A stretch of 64,000 nt of DNA from Pseudomonas sp. UBA5706 (GCF_002419965.1 NZ_DIHC01000036.1:54267-118266), one strand, 5' to 3'; positions 1 through 8,877 are shown, counted from the first letter of the stretch. Made by a program: numbers and translations. The notes: generated from the sequence alone by a model not told the origin.

Positions 1-1698
1 CTCTCTGGCTGCCAATTCTGCCGGTTCGACCAGAACTTGCAACGTTCCTTTCACGCCATCGACCCGAATACGGTCCCCGTCACGCACAAGCGCCAAGGGG
101 CCACCATCGCAGGCTTCAGGGCAAACGTGGATCGCCGCCGGGATTTTCCCGGAGGCGCCCGACATGCGCCCGTCCGTGATCAACGCCACTTTGAAACCGC
201 GATCCTGCAACACGCCCAGAAACGGCGTCATCTTGTGCAGCTCGGGCATGCCGTTGGAGCGTGGCCCCTGAAACCGCATGACCGCGACAAAATCACACTC
301 CAGCTCTCCGGCCTTGAACGCGTCCGCCAAGTCCTGCTGATCTTCGAACACCTTGGCTGGCGCCTCGACGAACTGGTGCTCCAGGGCAACGGCCGACACC
401 TTCATCACACCGCGCCCAAGGTTGCCTTCCATCACGCGCAGCCCGCCCTCCGGGGAGAACGGACGGGCGATCGGGCGCAGGATGTTTTCGTCCAGGCTCT
501 GGGTCGGGCCGTCACGCCACACCAACTGGCCGTCGTCAAGGAACGGCTCCTGGGTGTAACGACGCAGGCCGTGGCCCACGACAGTGTTGACGTCTTCATG
601 CAGCAAACCGGCATCGAGCAATTCGCGGATCAGGAACGACATGCCACCCGCCGCCTGGAAGTGATTGATGTCGGCTTTGCCGTTGGGGTAAACGTGAGTC
701 AGGGTCGGTACCGCTTCCGACAGATCCGCCATGTCCTGCCAGGTCAGTTGAATCCCGGCGGACTGCGCGATAGCAGGCATATGCAGCGTATGGTTGGTGG
801 AACCGCCGGTCGCGTGCAGCGCAACGATGGAGTTGACCAGCGAGCGCTCGTCGACGATCTCACCCAGGGGGATGAATTCTCCACTCTGTTTGGTCAGCCG
901 CGTCACCTGGAACGCCGCTTCGCGTGTCAGGGCATCGCGCAGCGGCGTGTAAGGATTGACGAAGGAGGCGCCCGGCAAATGCAGCCCCATGACTTCCATC
1001 AGCAGTTGGTTGGTGTTAGCCGTGCCATAGAAAGTGCACGTGCCCGGGCCGTGGTAAGACTTCATCTCTGAATCCAGCAGTTCCTCACGGGTCGCCTTGC
1101 CTTCGGCGTAGCGCTGCCGCACGTCGGCTTTTTCCTTGTTGGAGATGCCTGACACCATCGGCCCCCCAGGCACGAAGATCGTCGGCAGATGACCAAAGCG
1201 CAACGAGCCCATCAGCAGGCCCGGCACGATCTTGTCGCAGATACCCAGCATTAAAGCCGCATCGAACATGTTGTGCGACAACGCGACCGCCGTTGCCATG
1301 GCGATGACTTCCCGGCTGGCGATACTCAACTCCATGCCGGGTTCGCCTTGCGTCACGCCATCGCACATGGCTGGCACGCCGCCAGCGAACTGCCCGACCG
1401 AGCCGATTTCACGCAGGGCCTTTTTAATCTGTTCAGGGAAATGTTCATACGGCTGGTGCGCCGAGAGCATGTCGTTGTAAGAAGAAACGATGGCGACGTT
1501 AGCCGCATTCATCATCCGCAGGCTGTTCTTGTCTTCGGTGCCACATGCCGCGACCCCATGGGCGAAGTTGGCGCATTGCAGCTTTCCGCGCATCGGGCCG
1601 TCGCTCGCCGCACCCCGGATCAGTTGCAGATAGCGCTGACGGGTTTCATGGCTGCGAGCAATCAGCCGTTCGGTTACCTCAAGGACGCGGGGATGCAT
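1..1698 (-). CDS. edd: Phosphogluconate dehydratase (partial, C-terminus beyond window)
   Basis: Dehydrates 6-phosphogluconate to KDPG, the first committed step of the cytoplasmic Entner-Doudoroff pathway. The minus strand reads continuously from an ATG at 1698 off the left edge, about 566 codons of a family near 600 residues. The translation follows E. coli Edd closely from its first residues, including the segments SYNDMLSAHQPYEH, AMCDGVTQG, GICDKIVPG, GTCTFYGTANTNQ and ATGGSTNHT. The three cysteines in these segments are the expected ligands of the [4Fe-4S] cluster of the IlvD/Edd family. The gene diverges from gap across an intergenic region with two HexR-like operators, so it is probably repressed by HexR and induced by KDPG. 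The missing end is only window truncation. Confidence 0.96.
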   Translation of the reverse strand, partial: MHPRVLEVTERLIARSHETRQRYLQLIRGAASDGPMRGKLQCANFAHGVAACGTEDKNSLRMMNAANVAIVSSYNDMLSAHQPYEHFPEQIKKALREIGSVGQFAGGVPAMCDGVTQGEPGMELSIASREVIAMATAVALSHNMFDAALMLGICDKIVPGLLMGSLRFGHLPTIFVPGGPMVSGISNKEKADVRQRYAEGKATREELLDSEMKSYHGPGTCTFYGTANTNQLLMEVMGLHLPGASFVNPYTPLRDALTREAAFQVTRLTKQSGEFIPLGEIVDERSLVNSIVALHATGGSTNHTLHMPAIAQSAGIQLTWQDMADLSEAVPTLTHVYPNGKADINHFQAAGGMSFLIRELLDAGLLHEDVNTVVGHGLRRYTQEPFLDDGQLVWRDGPTQSLDENILRPIARPFSPEGGLRVMEGNLGRGVMKVSAVALEHQFVEAPAKVFEDQQDLADAFKAGELECDFVAVMRFQGPRSNGMPELHKMTPFLGVLQDRGFKVALITDGRMSGASGKIPAAIHVCPEACDGGPLALVRDGDRIRVDGVKGTLQVLVEPAELAARE

Positions 1699-1836
1699 TG
1701 TGATGAACTCCAGGCTAGCGGATGTGGTCACCCGTTCAAGCGCTTTCAAAACCGACGGTCGAACCAGGCTCCTGGAGAAACGCTTCAGCAAAGGCCTGAT
1801 TTTTCAAACAGTTGTGTAGGCTTTACGGATTTCTAT

Positions 1837-1851
1837 TTGTAGATAAAACAA
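1837..1851. promoter_or_regulatory. HexR-like operator upstream of edd
   Basis: TTGTAGATAAAACAA fits the TTGT-N7-ACAA pattern reported for HexR in pseudomonads. It lies about 140 bp upstream of the edd start and on the edd side of the divergent region. HexR represses edd and gap genes until KDPG binds. Confidence 0.7.
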
Positions 1852-1898
1852 AATACTGCCACTAAAAAGGCTTGTTTTCTATTTTTATGAGAATAATC

Positions 1899-1913
1899 TT
1901 GTAATTCCAACAA
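1899..1913. promoter_or_regulatory. HexR-like operator upstream of gap
   Basis: TTGTAATTCCAACAA is a second TTGT-N7-ACAA palindrome, 22 bp upstream of the gap start codon. Its position would let a bound repressor block the gap promoter or early transcript. Confidence 0.7.
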
Positions 1914-1935
1914 CAAATTCACAGAGGACGGGTGT

Positions 1936-2937
1936 ATGACTCTCCGCATCGCAATCAATGGCTTTGGCCGTATCGGCCGCAACGTCCTACGTGCACTCTA
2001 TACCCAAGGCTATCGTCAAGACCTGCAGGTCGTCGCCATCAACGACCTGGGCGACAGTCAGATCAACGCCCACCTGCTTAAGTACGACACGGTCCATGGC
2101 CAATTCGACGGCACTGTCGAGCACGACAAGGAAAGCCTGACCGTCAATGGTGACGTGATTACGGTGACGGCCATTCGCGACCCCGCCGAGCTGCCGTGGA
2201 AAACCCAAAACATCGATGTGGTGTTCGAGTGCACGGGCCTATTCACCGGCAGAGATAAAGCGGCTGTGCACATTGCCGCCGGCGCTAAAAAAGTCATCGT
2301 CTCGGCTCCAGCCAAGGGCGCCGACGCCACCGTAGTCTACGGCGTCAACCACGATGTGCTTCGCCAGTCCCATCAGGTGATCTCCAACGCATCCTGCACA
2401 ACCAACTGCCTGGCACCTGTCGCGCAGGTGTTGAATCGCGAGCTGGGCATCGAAAGCGGGCTGATGACTACGATTCACGCTTACACCAATGACCAGAACC
2501 TGACGGACGTCTATCACACCGACCCGTACCGCGCGCGTTCGGCGACTCAGTCGATGATCCCGAGCAAAACCGGCGCCGCTGAAGCCGTTGGCCTGGTACT
2601 GCCAGAACTGGCAGGCAAGCTCACCGGCATGGCGGTGCGAGTGCCGGTCATTAACGTGTCGCTGGTGGACCTGACCCTTCAACTCAAGCGTGATGCAACG
2701 GTCGATGAGGTCAACGCGATCATGAAAGAGGCCGCGCAGCACTCGAAGATCCTCGGTTACAACTCGCTACCGCTGGTTTCCCATGACTTCAACCACAACC
2801 CGCTGTCGTCGATATTCGATGCCAATCACACCAAGGTCAGCGGTCGTCTGCTTAAGGTCCTGGCCTGGTATGACAATGAGTGGGGCTTTTCCAACCGCAT
2901 GCTGGATAACTGCCTGGCGCTGATGAACGCCGAATAA
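1936..2937 (+). CDS. gap: Glyceraldehyde-3-phosphate dehydrogenase, type I
   Basis: Oxidises and phosphorylates glyceraldehyde 3-phosphate with NAD, downstream of the Entner-Doudoroff split. It has 333 residues, normal for the family. The N-terminal Rossmann motif INGFGRIGR is at residues 7-15, and the catalytic cysteine is C154 in SNASCTTNCLAP, with the partner histidine in the TTIHAYTNDQ segment. The C-terminal WYDNEWGFSNRM signature is present. The ATG is preceded by AGAGGA. Pseudomonads often carry two GAPDHs; this copy, divergent from edd with HexR-like sites, matches the glucose-inducible catabolic one (gap-1/gapA). Confidence 0.96.
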   Translation: MTLRIAINGFGRIGRNVLRALYTQGYRQDLQVVAINDLGDSQINAHLLKYDTVHGQFDGTVEHDKESLTVNGDVITVTAIRDPAELPWKTQNIDVVFECTGLFTGRDKAAVHIAAGAKKVIVSAPAKGADATVVYGVNHDVLRQSHQVISNASCTTNCLAPVAQVLNRELGIESGLMTTIHAYTNDQNLTDVYHTDPYRARSATQSMIPSKTGAAEAVGLVLPELAGKLTGMAVRVPVINVSLVDLTLQLKRDATVDEVNAIMKEAAQHSKILGYNSLPLVSHDFNHNPLSSIFDANHTKVSGRLLKVLAWYDNEWGFSNRMLDNCLALMNAE

Positions 2938-2964
2938 ACGCAGGGTTGACCCTGGGCATCACTT

Positions 2965-3030
2965 TGTAGCCGTGCGACCGGCTGACGGCGGCGACCTCTG
3001 GTACGCCGCCGACAAGCCGGACTGCTGTAG
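2965..3030. repeat. REP-type inverted pair downstream of gap
   Basis: A TGTAGCCGTGCGACCGG arm followed by GGCGGCG is mirrored by CGCCGCC and AAGCCGGACTGCTGTAG, forming a long imperfect palindrome. The same family occurs at 7527-7594 and 47891-47949. It resembles Pseudomonas extragenic palindromes (REP/BIME) and could act as a transcript end for gap. Confidence 0.6.
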
Positions 3031-3202
3031 AACCCCGGTTGAACCTGCAGGAAAGATCGGCTCTTTGCGTAGCCGTTCGGCGTGCAGTTGCAGCGAACAG
3101 GAGCGACTCGCCAGCGGAAGTTTCGCCGGGGACGCGGTGTACGCAGATCAGACTCTAACCTTTACAAAATCATCGGCAACCGCCCTTGACCCGAGCAGTA
3201 GA

Positions 3203-3217
3203 TGACAATCATTATCA
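3203..3217. promoter_or_regulatory. Fur box upstream of ECF sigma gene
   Basis: TGACAATCATTATCA matches the 15-base Fur palindrome TGATAATNATTATCA at all but one position. It lies about 29 bp upstream of the likely GTG start of the sigma gene, so the whole heme locus is probably repressed when iron is plentiful. Confidence 0.85.
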
Positions 3218-3245
3218 TTCGCTGAATTTCTGCTCGGATATCCTT

Positions 3246-3764
3246 GTGACTCAGTCGCACTTCAACGACGTTTTCCTGGCAAGGCGAACGATCCTGCTGC
3301 GTACCCTGCAGCGCATGGTCCGCAACCCCAGCACCGCCGAAGACCTGCTGCAGGAAACCTACCTGCGAGTGACCCGTGCACTGCGCGAGCGGGCCATCGA
3401 TCATCTCGAACCGTTCGTATTCCAGACTGCCCGCAACCTGGCGCTGGACCATCTGCGAGCCCGCCGTATTCATGCCCGCACCATCGTCGACGACGCTCCA
3501 CTGTCCGAATTGCATAACGTGGTCGCGCCCGAAGCTGCGCTGGAGGATGCCGCCCACGCCAACCGCCTCCTGCAAAGCTTGAACGCGAGCCTTGAGAAAC
3601 TCACGCCGCGCCAGCAGAAAATCTTTGCACTGAGCCGACTCAACGGTCGCAGTTATCTGGAAATTGCCGAGCAACTGGGCGTTTCCGCCAGCACCGTACA
3701 AAAGGAGCTCAAGCTGATCATGGCCATCTGCGTAGAAGTAGCAGCCCGACTTGAACGTCGATGA
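3246..3764 (+). CDS. ECF sigma factor, iron-starvation (FecI/HasI-like)
   Basis: Sigma-70 family factor that would direct RNA polymerase to the adjacent receptor promoter. It has about 172 residues with region 2 (AEDLLQETYLRV, then FVFQTARNLALDHLRAR) and region 4 (LTPRQQKIFALSRLNGRSYLEIAEQLGVSAS, a helix-turn-helix), the compact ECF layout. I chose the GTG at 3246 because an upstream TTG at 3186 would place the Fur box inside the gene. It is followed by an anti-sigma gene and a signalling-type TonB receptor, the standard surface-signalling trio. Heme as the signal is inferred from the receptor and heme oxygenase genes. The exact start is uncertain. Confidence 0.88.
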   Translation: MTQSHFNDVFLARRTILLRTLQRMVRNPSTAEDLLQETYLRVTRALRERAIDHLEPFVFQTARNLALDHLRARRIHARTIVDDAPLSELHNVVAPEAALEDAAHANRLLQSLNASLEKLTPRQQKIFALSRLNGRSYLEIAEQLGVSASTVQKELKLIMAICVEVAARLERR

Positions 3765-3856
3765 GAGCTTGATCCCTATTTAACAAGAAATCCGGCGGCA
3801 GCGCGGCGAACCTATCGCTACACTTGCGCACCCCACCGTGTATTCGAGGACGCTCC

Positions 3857-4804
3857 TTGACGGACTCCCACTCTCCCGGGCCTGTGACGGACAACGCTAT
3901 GGACCAGGCCCTGAACTGGCTGATCGAACTGGAGCATGCCGACGCTCAGCAGCGGGCGCGCTTTCAGAATTGGCTGGCGGCAGACCCCGCACACGGCCGA
4001 GCCTTCACCAAGGCGCAAACCCTCTGGAATTCGCAAACGGTACTTGAGGCGGCCGCGACCGTGGTGACGCCGAAACAACCGTCAGCGCTCAAGCGCTGGC
4101 GTCCACATTGGGCTCCACTGGCTACAGCGGCGGTGTTGCTGCTGGGGCTTTTCAGCTTCAGCGACCTGTCGTTGCGCCTCAAGGCCGATCATATGACGGT
4201 GGCGGGAGAGCGCCAGCGCCTGCAGCTAGGCGACGGATCAAAGGTGCTACTCAATACCCGATCGGCTTTTTCCAGCGACCTGGATGACCGGCACCGCCTC
4301 GCACGATTGTACGAAGGCGAAGCCTTCTTCGAAGTACCCACCGCCAAGGGTCTGCCCCTGGAAGTGGAAGCCGGCCCAGTGCGGATGAGCGCCAGCAGCA
4401 CATCATTCGCCGTGCGTTACCTGGACGGCGTGGCGCAGATTCAGGTCGAGCGCGGCGCGGTAAATGTGCAGGCGACCCAAGGCAACTCTCAGCTCAACCT
4501 CGGTGCCGGAGACAGCCTTCGCGTCGGTCCCGAGGGTTTCGGCCCTCGGGAGAACATTGACAAGCGCAAGGATTTGGCCTGGGTACAGGGTCGATTGGTC
4601 TTTGATAATTGCCCGCTGAAGGACGTACTGGCCGAGCTTCGTCGCTACTACCCCGGCTGGATCGTCAATGCCAACACGCGGTTGGATCAGGTCGCAGTGA
4701 CAGGTAATTATCGTCTGGACAATCCGCTGGACGTAGTCCGCTCGCTGGCGCAAATCACCTCTGCGCATCTACATGAACTGCCTGCCCTGGTTATTTTGGA
4801 TTAA
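3857..4804 (+). CDS. FecR-like anti-sigma factor / sigma regulator
   Basis: Inner-membrane protein that would pass the receptor signal to the ECF sigma factor. It has about 315 residues: an N-terminal cytoplasmic DUF4880-type domain (ALNWLIELEHADAQQRARFQNWLAADPAHGRAF region), one membrane segment near residues 90-107 (LATAAVLLLGLFSFSDLS), a FecR periplasmic domain, and a C-terminal part with GRLVFDNCPLKDVLAELRRYYPG. I place the start at TTG 3857, preceded by GAGGA at 3846-3850. Another in-frame TTG at 3824 lacks such a site. It is 92 bp from the sigma gene and 122 bp before the receptor. Confidence 0.87.
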   Translation: MTDSHSPGPVTDNAMDQALNWLIELEHADAQQRARFQNWLAADPAHGRAFTKAQTLWNSQTVLEAAATVVTPKQPSALKRWRPHWAPLATAAVLLLGLFSFSDLSLRLKADHMTVAGERQRLQLGDGSKVLLNTRSAFSSDLDDRHRLARLYEGEAFFEVPTAKGLPLEVEAGPVRMSASSTSFAVRYLDGVAQIQVERGAVNVQATQGNSQLNLGAGDSLRVGPEGFGPRENIDKRKDLAWVQGRLVFDNCPLKDVLAELRRYYPGWIVNANTRLDQVAVTGNYRLDNPLDVVRSLAQITSAHLHELPALVILD

Positions 4805-4926
4805 GAACCATTATTTTTACGCGATAACCGTTCGTCGTACGTCTCGTCATAGCCAATGCAAGTGATTCCTATTACTAAAAACACTTGTCAACACTATCTC
4901 GACTCGCACGACAGGGAGCGCTATCG

Positions 4927-7509
4927 ATGCCGTCCACGTTCACCCCCGCTTTATCCCATTCGCCCACCAGCACCCGCCATTTCACACTTTCGGTATTAAC
5001 CGTGGCGATGCTGGCCGCAGGGTTGCACAGCGCACCCGTTGCCGCCGCCGAGCAGACGGTCCGCATGGCTGGCAGCTATCCGTTTTCGATCAAGCAACAA
5101 CCGCTGGCTTCGGCCCTCAATGAATTCAGCCAGACCACCGGCTGGCAGGTGGGAATTTCGTCGGATCTGGCGCGTAACATTACCTCGCCAGGAGTTAGCG
5201 GCACCCTGTCGGCCGAAGGTGCCCTGGATCGCCTGCTCGCAGGGAGCAACCTGAGCTACCGCAATCTGGGCAACAACAACGTCGTGCTGGAAAAGCGCAA
5301 CGTCATCGGTGCACTGGCGCTGGACCAGGTCACTGTCAGTGCAACCCGGCAGGCGCAATCAGTGGATTCGGTACCCAATACCGTCACCGTGCATGACCGC
5401 GCCGATCTGGACCGCCAGAACGTCAACAACATTCGTGATCTGGTGCGCTATGAGCCCGGTGTTTCCGTAGGTGGCGCAGGTCAACGCGCAGGCACCAGCG
5501 GCTTCAACATCCGCGGTATCGACGGCGACCGGATTCTCACTCAAGTGGACGGCGTCGAAGTGCCGGACAATTACTTCTACGGCCCTTACGCCAACACCCA
5601 TCGCAACTACGTGGATCCGGAAATCATCAAGCGCGTCGAGATCCTGCGTGGCCCGGCATCGGCGCTGTACGGCAGCAGCGCCATTGGCGGTGCCGTGAGC
5701 TATTACACCCTCAACCCCGAGGACATCATCAAACCGGGCAAGGACGTCGGTGCACGTTTGAAGACCGGATACAGCTCGGCGGACAACAGTTGGCTGAACT
5801 CAGCCACCGTGGCCGGTCGCCAGGGCGATGTCGACGGTTTGCTGCATGTCAGTCAGCGTAACGGTCGTGAGACCGAATCCTATGGCGAACACGGTGGCAC
5901 CGGCCTAAGCCGTTCCGCCGCGAACCCGGAAGACGCTCGCGCCACCAATGTGCTGGCCAAACTGGGCTGGAACTACGGCGATGGCGACCGGCTGGCGTTC
6001 ACCTATGAGAAATACAAGAACGACATCCACACCAACCAGAAAAGCGCAGTGGGTGGGCCCTTCGGCCGTGGGCGCGCTATCGGCTTCTATCGCGCACGCG
6101 AGGGCAATGACGTCATTACACGCGAGCGTTTCGGCCTCGAAAACACCTTCGCGCTGGACAGCTTGCTGGTCGACAACGTCAAGTGGAGCCTGAACTACCA
6201 GATTGCCAAGACCGATCAAGACACCCTTGAACGTTATGTGCCCGTCAGTCGTGATGTCTGGCGCAGCCGCGACACCACCTATAAAGAGCGCCAATGGATC
6301 TTCGATGCACAACTGGACAAGGCTTTCAGCATCGCCGACACCGAGCATCTGCTGACCTACGGCACTACCCTTAAACAGCAGAAAGTCACCGGACTGCGCA
6401 GCGGGAGTGGCACTTGCGCCGCAGTGCTGCGCTCATGTCGGACCGTTGGAGCGCCCTCTGCAAATGATCTTCTTCAGCCGAATAGCGACTTCCCGGACCC
6501 TACCGTCAATACCTATGCCCTGTTCGCCCAAGACCAGATCAAGTGGGGCGACTGGACCTTCACGCCCGGCGCACGCTACGACTACACAACGCTCGATCCA
6601 CACGCGACCGAGGCGTTTCTGCGCGCCGTCCGGCTGACCAATGCTGCCGAGTTCGACGATAAAGAGAAAAAGTGGCATCGCCTGTCGCCGAAACTGGGTG
6701 TGACGTATGCGATCAATGACGCTTACACCTGGTACGGCCAATACGCTGAAGGTTTCCGTACGCCGAGCGCCAAGGCGCTTTATGGCCGTTTCGAAAACCG
6801 CACCGCCGGCTACATCGTCGAACCCAACCCGAACCTGGAGCCGGAGAAGAGCAGAAGCTTTGAAACCGGTCTGCGCGGACGCTTCGATGCAGGTTCGTTC
6901 GATGTCGCGGTGTTCTACAACAAATACCGTGACTTCATTAATGAAGATGCCATTCAACCAGCCTCATCGAATGAGGCGGTGTTCCAGTCCAACAACATCA
7001 GGCACGCCACCATCAAAGGTGTGGAGCTCAAAGGCCGCCTGGACCTGGACAGCTTCGGCGCACCACAGGGCCTCTACACCCAAGGCTCGCTAGCCTACCT
7101 GTATGGCCGTAACGACGACACCGGCAAGCCGATCAACAGCGTCAACCCACTGACCGGCGTATTCGGGTTGGGATATGAGCACGATAACTACGGTGGTCTG
7201 CTCAACTGGACCCTGGTCAAGCGCAAGACCCGCGTCGACAGTGACAACTTCCACGCGCCGGACGGTGTTTCCAAACAGTTCAAGACGCCTGGCTTTGGTC
7301 TGGTGGACCTGACCGGTTTCTACAAAGTCACCGACGACGTGACGCTGAGCGGCGGCGTTTACAACCTGGCCGACAAGAAATACTGGCGCTGGGATGACGT
7401 GCGTGGCTACGACGGAGTCGGCGAAGCAGGCGCGACCGCGCCCGCCAGCCTGGATCGCCTGACCCAGCCAGGGCGCAACTTCGCGATCAACGTGGTGTGG
7501 GATATCTAA
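4927..7509 (+). CDS. TonB-dependent heme receptor with STN signalling domain
   Basis: Outer-membrane importer, probably for heme, that also signals to the upstream FecR/ECF pair. It has 860 residues from the ATG at 4927, which follows GGGAG and begins a clear signal peptide ending near PVAAAEQ. A secretin/TonB N-terminal (STN) domain follows at about residues 50-125, then a plug domain (VNNIRDLVRYEPGV, GFNIRGIDGDR, VEILRGPASALYGSSAIGGAV) and a beta-barrel. The heme-receptor signature appears as FRTP at 610-613 and NPNL at 634-637. The intervening loop has tyrosines 619 and 629 but no histidine. The barrel ends in FAINVVWDI, a typical outer-membrane tail. Substrate assignment rests on this signature and on neighbouring hemO. 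Confidence 0.9.
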   Translation: MPSTFTPALSHSPTSTRHFTLSVLTVAMLAAGLHSAPVAAAEQTVRMAGSYPFSIKQQPLASALNEFSQTTGWQVGISSDLARNITSPGVSGTLSAEGALDRLLAGSNLSYRNLGNNNVVLEKRNVIGALALDQVTVSATRQAQSVDSVPNTVTVHDRADLDRQNVNNIRDLVRYEPGVSVGGAGQRAGTSGFNIRGIDGDRILTQVDGVEVPDNYFYGPYANTHRNYVDPEIIKRVEILRGPASALYGSSAIGGAVSYYTLNPEDIIKPGKDVGARLKTGYSSADNSWLNSATVAGRQGDVDGLLHVSQRNGRETESYGEHGGTGLSRSAANPEDARATNVLAKLGWNYGDGDRLAFTYEKYKNDIHTNQKSAVGGPFGRGRAIGFYRAREGNDVITRERFGLENTFALDSLLVDNVKWSLNYQIAKTDQDTLERYVPVSRDVWRSRDTTYKERQWIFDAQLDKAFSIADTEHLLTYGTTLKQQKVTGLRSGSGTCAAVLRSCRTVGAPSANDLLQPNSDFPDPTVNTYALFAQDQIKWGDWTFTPGARYDYTTLDPHATEAFLRAVRLTNAAEFDDKEKKWHRLSPKLGVTYAINDAYTWYGQYAEGFRTPSAKALYGRFENRTAGYIVEPNPNLEPEKSRSFETGLRGRFDAGSFDVAVFYNKYRDFINEDAIQPASSNEAVFQSNNIRHATIKGVELKGRLDLDSFGAPQGLYTQGSLAYLYGRNDDTGKPINSVNPLTGVFGLGYEHDNYGGLLNWTLVKRKTRVDSDNFHAPDGVSKQFKTPGFGLVDLTGFYKVTDDVTLSGGVYNLADKKYWRWDDVRGYDGVGEAGATAPASLDRLTQPGRNFAINVVWDI

Positions 7510-7526
7510 CCCGCATTTGCCGCGCG

Positions 7527-7594
7527 CTGTAGCAGTCCGCCTCGCCAGCGGTGGCGTATTCGCAACCGTCACCGCCGGCAAGCCGTGCTGCCAG
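7527..7594. repeat. REP-type inverted pair downstream of heme receptor
   Basis: CTGTAGCAGTCCGCCTCG followed by CAGCGGTGGCG is mirrored by CACCGCCGGCAAGCCGTGCTG. It is the same palindrome family as 2965-3030 and sits in the gap between the receptor and hemO, where it might limit transcription into hemO. Confidence 0.6.
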
Positions 7595-7695
7595 GTCGAT
7601 CAGGGTGGCTGACAGCCCTCCCGCGCCAACGGGATTTTTTCGTGTGGCCCCGCTCACTCGTTTCGTCTACACGCGCTCTATCTACAAGGACCACC

Positions 7696-8295
7696 ATGCC
7701 TCAAGAACCGATTCGTCGCTCCCAACGCCTGAACCAGATTACCCACGCTGCGCATGAACAACTGGACAAGGCGGTCAAGGCCAACGCGCCGTTCGATACC
7801 CTGGCCAGTTACACCCGCTTCCTGAGCGCCCAGTACCTGTTTCAACAGGAACTCAAAGCCCTGTACTCCGATCCTCAACTGGTCGAACTGATCGCTGACC
7901 TGCCCGAGCGCTGCCGTGCCGAACAAGCCAAAGCCGACCTGGCAGACCTCGGTGCCAAGATTCCCACGGCCATTGCCGGCGCCGCCCTGGCTCCCTCCCA
8001 GGCCGAAGCCTTGGGCTGGCTGTTCGTCTCGGAAGGCTCGAAGCTTGGCGCAGCGTTTCTGATCAAGCGCGCCGCGGCGCTTAACCTCAGCGAGACCTTC
8101 GGCGCACGTCATCTTGGAGAACCGGTCGGCGGCCGTGCCGAGGGCTGGAAACGCTTCATTCGCATCCTCGACGACTTGCCGTTCAGCGATGAACAGGAGC
8201 GTGAAATCGACAAGGCCGCCGTGGCCGCATTCGAACGCTTTAACGTTCTGCTGCGGCATGCCTATACAACGGCTCCTGAAGCCGAACCTGCCTGA
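7696..8295 (+). CDS. hemO: Heme oxygenase (HemO/PigA type)
   Basis: Cytoplasmic enzyme that opens imported heme to biliverdin, CO and iron. It has 199 residues, the size of bacterial HemO. The candidate proximal heme histidine is H20 in THAAHEQLDK. The distal helix glycine-rich segment is WLFVSEGSKLGAAFL (about residues 114-128), a family hallmark. The ATG at 7696 follows AAGGA. A longer upstream-extended frame exists but has no family-like sequence. It completes the heme locus: Fur-controlled signalling, uptake, then iron release. Regiospecificity of ring cleavage cannot be told from this reading. Confidence 0.88.
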   Translation: MPQEPIRRSQRLNQITHAAHEQLDKAVKANAPFDTLASYTRFLSAQYLFQQELKALYSDPQLVELIADLPERCRAEQAKADLADLGAKIPTAIAGAALAPSQAEALGWLFVSEGSKLGAAFLIKRAAALNLSETFGARHLGEPVGGRAEGWKRFIRILDDLPFSDEQEREIDKAAVAAFERFNVLLRHAYTTAPEAEPA

Positions 8296-8389
8296 ATCGA
8301 AGCGTTCCACGCCCGGCACTGTTAAGCTGGGCGCCTTTGCCGGAGCGATCCGGGCAAGAAGCGTCTTCACCCTGCCGTACCCGAGACTC

Positions 8390-8815
8390 ATGACCAACAC
8401 ACCCCCAGGCAGTAAATTGTCCCGCATCCTGTTCGGCATCCTGGCGTACATCAGCCTTGCGATCGGTATCATCGCAATCTTTATTCCCGGCCTGCCAACC
8501 ACTGAGTTCATCCTGCTGGCCGCCTGGGCCGCGACCAAAAGTTCGCCACGTCTAAGCGCCTGGCTGGAAAACCACCGTCTGTTCGGCCCCATGCTGAGCA
8601 ACTGGCGCAATGGCAAGCTCATTGCTCGCAGCGCCAAGATCAGCGCCACCCTGACCATGCTGATCTGCGCGGTGGTTATGCTGATGGTGCTCAAGCACAA
8701 CTGGTGGATCTACTTCGCAATCACCGGCATGCTGCTGGTCAATCTGTGGATCTGGTCGCGGCCTGAGCCTGAAGCGCAAGACGCGAAGGCCGCCGAGTCT
8801 TCCGGCCCACGCTGA
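8390..8815 (+). CDS. DUF454 (YbaN-like) inner-membrane protein
   Basis: Small membrane protein of 141 residues from the ATG at 8390. The N-terminal segment ILFGILAYISLAIGIIAIF is followed by PGLPTTEFILLAAWAATKSSPRL, the DUF454/YbaN signature, and later by a hairpin of two more membrane helices (about residues 84-122). The C-terminus is charged and probably cytoplasmic. It lies 94 bp after hemO on the same strand. Its biochemical function is not known to me; location after hemO suggests co-regulation with heme use but proves nothing. Confidence 0.8.
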   Translation: MTNTPPGSKLSRILFGILAYISLAIGIIAIFIPGLPTTEFILLAAWAATKSSPRLSAWLENHRLFGPMLSNWRNGKLIARSAKISATLTMLICAVVMLMVLKHNWWIYFAITGMLLVNLWIWSRPEPEAQDAKAAESSGPR

Positions 8816-8877
8816 ACCGAGACAAAAGCGAGCGGTCTGCTTGCTTACCGTCATCGTTACCAAAGGGGAGCCGTCAC

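Noticed and set aside
37..1842. Plus-strand open frames opposite edd (for example 37-1071 and 1273-1842)
   Set aside because: They are antisense shadows; the minus strand reads a continuous Edd protein with all family motifs.
2972..3205. A 77-codon plus-strand frame after gap
   Set aside because: It lies over a REP-type palindrome and the Fur box and has no ribosome-binding site.
3186..3245. Upstream TTG start for the ECF sigma gene
   Set aside because: It would put the Fur operator inside the coding sequence; the GTG at 3246 gives a family-typical length.
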